Below, in pieces: positions 5,515 to 7,808 of a stretch of DNA of 7,808 bases. The position numbers and the translations under genes are program-made. This DNA comes from JBLYYQ01 sp048550035. Its GTDB lineage: Bacteria > Nitrospinota_A > UBA7883 > JBLYYQ01. The notes under the pieces are model-generated. The model made no database searches. It saw nothing but the letters and a program-made list of their open reading frames with translations, and had not been told where the DNA came from. Within the stretch, counting starts at the first letter, position 1. Each line of letters begins with the position of its first letter. The stretch lies in the NCBI GenBank assembly GCA_048550035.1, contig JBLYYQ010000049.1:1-7808 (forward strand). The letters are read 5' to 3'.

Positions 5515-7482
5515 TCAAGCTTCAACTATCATTCTACCTCTCATCTCCATATGAAGAGCATGACAAAACCATTGACAGTAATACCAATAAACTCCAGATA
5601 GAGGGACATTGAAAGTAATAGATGAAGTCGCTTGTGGCTGAATCTCCATACCGACTCCATGATTTGCTAAGAGGAAGCCGTGGCATAGATCCTCTACTTC
5701 ATCCATGTTAGTTATGATAACCGTAACCTCATCACCTTTTTTGACCTTGAATTCAGTAAGGCTGAAACTTGGGGCTATACTATACATATAGACTCTCACT
5801 TTGTTCCCATCACGAACGACCTTTGATGCTTGACCTAAAGCGACACCATCTTTTTTAGCAACTGCATGTAGATCGCTGAAGTAAGGGTCATTCAAGTTCC
5901 AAACATGGGCCGGATTAATTTTGGAGCGATGAACAATAGTACAATCGTGCGGTTCTGCGAAAGTAGGGCTATCATGAACTAACTTCATCTTCTCGCCTGA
6001 TATATCAATCAATTGCTCACACTCTGGCTTTAACGGACCGGTATTTAAGAAACGATCTTTTGAAAATTTGTTGAGCGAAACAAGCCATTTCCCATCAGCA
6101 TCCTTGGTTTCACCCATGGATGTATGGTTATGTCCAGGCTGATACTGCACATCCAATTTCTGCATGATAGGATCAACCTTTTCGCCGTTATGTGCCTGAA
6201 TAGCTTTTTCGATATTCCACTTAACAACTTGACTATCCAAAAAGAGGGTTGTATAGGCGTTACCTCGACCATCATACGCCGTATGAAGTGGTCCTAGCCC
6301 TAGTTGCGGTTCTGCGACAACACAATCGCGCGGCTCAATTTTGCCTGCAAACATATCAGGGAATTTACTGAAATCCAAGATCGATACTGTTGGTGATAAC
6401 TTACCGCTGATGACAATATGTTTTTTATCTGGAGCGGTATTGACACCATGAGGACTGTTCGGGATCGGGATATAACGGGTAAACTCAGAATCCTTGGTCC
6501 CATCTACGACCGGAACATCTTTAGCAGATCCGATATTTTGAAATCTGCCCTCTTTGACCGCTTTTTCTACAGCTTTAATATCTATCACAACTACATGATC
6601 TCTTTCTGCTTCCATCATGCCTGAAAGGATAACGCTATTCTCAGAGTTGTAGCAACTTGCAACCACATACTTCCCTTCGTAATCGCAATCGTTATTATCA
6701 AGATTACCGTTGACTATCACTTGCCATGACATCTTCATGCTATCCCCATCTACGGCACTAAGCATAGACCGATATTTTGGAGGGTCATTCAGGTCTCTGC
6801 CATCATTAGGTATCGGTACTCTAAATTCCCCATTAGCAAAGATATAACCTGTCCGTGGAAACTTTTGGACGCGAAGACCATGGATTGCCTGTACATTAGG
6901 AATTTGAATCATCTTATCAACTCGCATAACATCACATCGAATTCTGGCAACTCTAGTATTCGCTTTATCATTTATAAATACATATCTGCCATCGTAAGTT
7001 CCGTCAGTAAACGATGGGTGCGGATGGTGCGCATCACCTTGCAGAAAAACACCTCCTTGCATCTTGGATAACTCTTTCCCTTCAGGAGTAAGATTCTCAT
7101 TCAAGATTTTTAGACTCTCATTGGTGCTACCCCAGCCGGTCGCACTACAGCGATTAAAAACAGGAATACGCATCAACTCTCTCATAGATGGGAGCCCTAA
7201 TATTCGAACTTCACCACTTTGTCCCCCACTCCAAAAACCGTAATACTCATCCAGCTCGCCCGGTTTGACATGAAAGTTGGATTTCGTAGAACTAGAACTA
7301 GCAGTAGGAGATGATTGTTTACCATCAGCGCAAGAAGTTAGAGTCGCAGCACCAACCCCAGCGATTGCTGCAACTTTAAATGCCCCTCCGAATAGATCAC
7401 GCCTACTTATATCATTTAAATCTTTTAAATCTTTAGTACTCTCATTCATTAAGCTCTCTTTCTCATCTGTCTTGTCATCCAT
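5515..7482 (-). CDS. nosZ: NosZ, nitrous oxide reductase (Tat-type, predicted lipoprotein)
   Basis: NosZ reduces N2O to N2 in the periplasm and is the last step of denitrification. The 655 aa start with a charged n-region, the twin-arginine motif SRRDLF (26-31) and a hydrophobic stretch, then LTSC (48-51), a good lipobox, and a Ser/Thr-rich linker to residue 69. Most characterised NosZ proteins are soluble. The beta-propeller keeps the CuZ histidines in AHHPH (H152, H153), AIHGLR (H201), SPHG (H345), GPLHT (H400), PGHNHTS (451-453 region) and EPHD (H512). The C-terminal cupredoxin domain has the CuA ligands H601, C636, W638 (backbone), C640, H644 and M647. The protein looks full length and functional. 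I chose the start at 7482 because AAGGGGA lies five bases upstream and the Tat region follows properly. The frame stays open to 7566 but has no ribosome site there. Confidence 0.97.
   Translation of the reverse strand: MDDKTDEKESLMNESTKDLKDLNDISRRDLFGGAFKVAAIAGVGAATLTSCADGKQSSPTASSSSTKSNFHVKPGELDEYYGFWSGGQSGEVRILGLPSMRELMRIPVFNRCSATGWGSTNESLKILNENLTPEGKELSKMQGGVFLQGDAHHPHPSFTDGTYDGRYVFINDKANTRVARIRCDVMRVDKMIQIPNVQAIHGLRVQKFPRTGYIFANGEFRVPIPNDGRDLNDPPKYRSMLSAVDGDSMKMSWQVIVNGNLDNNDCDYEGKYVVASCYNSENSVILSGMMEAERDHVVVIDIKAVEKAVKEGRFQNIGSAKDVPVVDGTKDSEFTRYIPIPNSPHGVNTAPDKKHIVISGKLSPTVSILDFSKFPDMFAGKIEPRDCVVAEPQLGLGPLHTAYDGRGNAYTTLFLDSQVVKWNIEKAIQAHNGEKVDPIMQKLDVQYQPGHNHTSMGETKDADGKWLVSLNKFSKDRFLNTGPLKPECEQLIDISGEKMKLVHDSPTFAEPHDCTIVHRSKINPAHVWNLNDPYFSDLHAVAKKDGVALGQASKVVRDGNKVRVYMYSIAPSFSLTEFKVKKGDEVTVIITNMDEVEDLCHGFLLANHGVGMEIQPQATSSITFNVPLSGVYWYYCQWFCHALHMEMRGRMIVEA
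7417..7434 (-). repeat. 9-base tandem repeat inside the nosZ leader-peptide region
   Basis: TAAATCTTT occurs twice in tandem on the plus strand, with a third degenerate copy (TATATCATT, 7 of 9 bases) adjacent at 7408-7416. In frame it encodes KDL-KDL-NDI just before the Tat twin arginines. It looks like a small expansion in the poorly constrained n-region of the signal peptide. Confidence 0.7.
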
Positions 7483-7487
7483 AATGT

Positions 7488-7494
7488 TCCCCTT
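7488..7494 (-). promoter_or_regulatory. Ribosome binding site of nosZ
   Basis: The minus strand reads AAGGGGA, then ACATT, then ATG at 7482. The match and 5-base spacing are good. This fixes the nosZ start downstream of the longest possible frame. Confidence 0.75.
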
Positions 7495-7555
7495 AAAGTA
7501 AAGTTGTAAAAGCAAAATGTTAATTAATATTGGTGATAAAGCTATCGCAACACTT

Positions 7556-7583
7556 TTTATAGTCAATGAAGTTATTAAAACAA
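7556..7583 (-). promoter_or_regulatory. Candidate sigma70-type promoter of nosZ
   Basis: The minus strand has TTGTTT (7583-7578), a 16-base spacer, then TATAAA (7561-7556). The -10 matches five of six consensus bases and the -35 only three. Transcription would start near 7549, giving a leader of about 67 bases. AT-rich DNA produces such matches by chance, so this is tentative. Confidence 0.3.
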
Positions 7584-7674
7584 TAATGACTAAAACTGTT
7601 TACAAATAACCAGATGCCAATATTTAACACCATGCTCCCCCTTATTTTTGGATATTTCAACACTTATTTGCTCG

Positions 7675-7693
7675 TCTGCCAGTAACAGGCAGA
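7675..7693 (-). repeat. Perfect 6-bp inverted repeat in the nos leader
   Basis: TCTGCC and GGCAGA flank a 7-base loop (TGTTACT on the minus strand). It lies immediately on the nosZ side of the FNR-like site, and no T run follows on either strand. It could be an operator or an RNA hairpin. The function is unknown. Confidence 0.55.
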
Positions 7694-7702
7694 GAGTGTA
7701 GC

Positions 7703-7714
7703 TGATGCCAATCA
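7703..7714. promoter_or_regulatory. FNR/DNR/NNR-like regulator binding site
   Basis: TGATGCCAATCA is a perfect TGAT-N4-ATCA dyad and matches 8 of 10 informative bases of the FNR/DNR consensus TTGAT-N4-ATCAA. Oxygen- or NO-sensing regulators of the Crp/Fnr family commonly control nos genes through such sites. It is centred 226 bases upstream of the nosZ ATG. The -10 region expected for a class II promoter (7674-7679) has no good match, so the promoter it serves is unclear. Confidence 0.5.
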
Positions 7715-7808
7715 TGGGATGGTAGCTACTCTGTGGCTCCCACACTTATTAAGACTGATTCTAATTAATATTTTTTTATCTAACTTAGGGTACAAGCCTT
7801 ATCATTTA

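Larger units (their letters stand above)
7483..7808 (-). other. 326-base nos leader region without a confident gene
   Basis: This AT-rich stretch upstream of nosZ extends to the window edge. It holds the FNR-like dyad (7703-7714), two hairpin-forming inverted repeats (7693-7732 and 7675-7693), the direct repeat GATGCCAAT (7613-7621 and 7704-7712), a weak promoter (7556-7583) and the nosZ ribosome site. The part from 7733 to 7808 is mostly A and T, and I see no gene in it. Confidence 0.6.

Noticed and set aside
1435..7501. Other open frames overlapping the nos genes (for example 1435-1653, 3264-3506, 3833-4018, 4763-4990, 6045-6275, 6418-6624, 7277-7501)
   Set aside because: They are antisense or frame-shifted shadows of strongly conserved genes, have no domain features, and the nos frames explain the sequence fully.
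7483..7566. 28-codon N-terminal extension of nosZ with a hydrophobic stretch
   Set aside because: No ribosome site precedes 7566, while AAGGGGA lies five bases before 7482. The extension would also place a second hydrophobic segment before the Tat motif.
1..7808. CRISPR array, insertion sequence or transposase
   Set aside because: No regularly spaced repeats, terminal inverted repeats or transposase-like frames are visible.

Overview
The window holds a nitrous oxide reductase (nos) gene cluster. Every recognisable gene is on the minus strand, so transcription runs from high to low coordinates: nosZ, nosR, nosL, nosD, nosY, followed by a tRNA-Ala gene and a doubtful small reading frame. By eye the DNA is moderately AT-rich throughout, near 40% GC. 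NosZ has a Tat-type signal and the pseudomonad-type (clade I) layout, and it is paired with a NosR flavo-polyferredoxin. NosD and NosY also resemble their Pseudomonas counterparts along their length, and the tRNA has an encoded CCA end. Together these suggest a proteobacterium, most likely a low-GC gammaproteobacterium. The genus cannot be told from the sequence.

Layout. 7483-7808 is a 326-base leader with a TGAT-N4-ATCA dyad like an FNR/DNR site, two hairpin-forming inverted repeats and a weak sigma70-type promoter. 5515-7482 is nosZ. 5463-5493 is an 11-bp stem-loop in the nosZ-nosR gap. 3328-5424 is nosR, 2771-3274 is nosL, and 1478-2713 is nosD. 666-1481 is nosY, which overlaps the end of nosD by ATGA. 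409-665 is an AT-rich spacer. 333-408 is tRNA-Ala(CGC). 49-258 is a possible 69-codon gene of unknown function.

How the parts work together. NosZ reduces N2O to N2 in the periplasm using its CuA and CuZ copper centres. NosR is a membrane flavo-iron-sulfur protein that supports electron supply to NosZ and its activation. NosL is a periplasmic copper carrier that hands copper to NosD. NosD sits on the ABC-2 type permease NosY, and together they assemble CuZ.

The main oddity is that nosF, the ATPase gene usually found between nosD and nosY, is absent. The nosD stop and nosY start interlock directly, although both proteins look intact. Other oddities form a coherent set. NosZ has a lipobox after its Tat motif, so it may be a lipoprotein. 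NosL lacks the usual lipoprotein cysteine and has a reduced copper motif (CKM in place of CxxCGM). The NosR flavinylation motif reads SSAT in place of SGAT. The gene order, with nosZ first, differs from the classical nosRZDFYL order.
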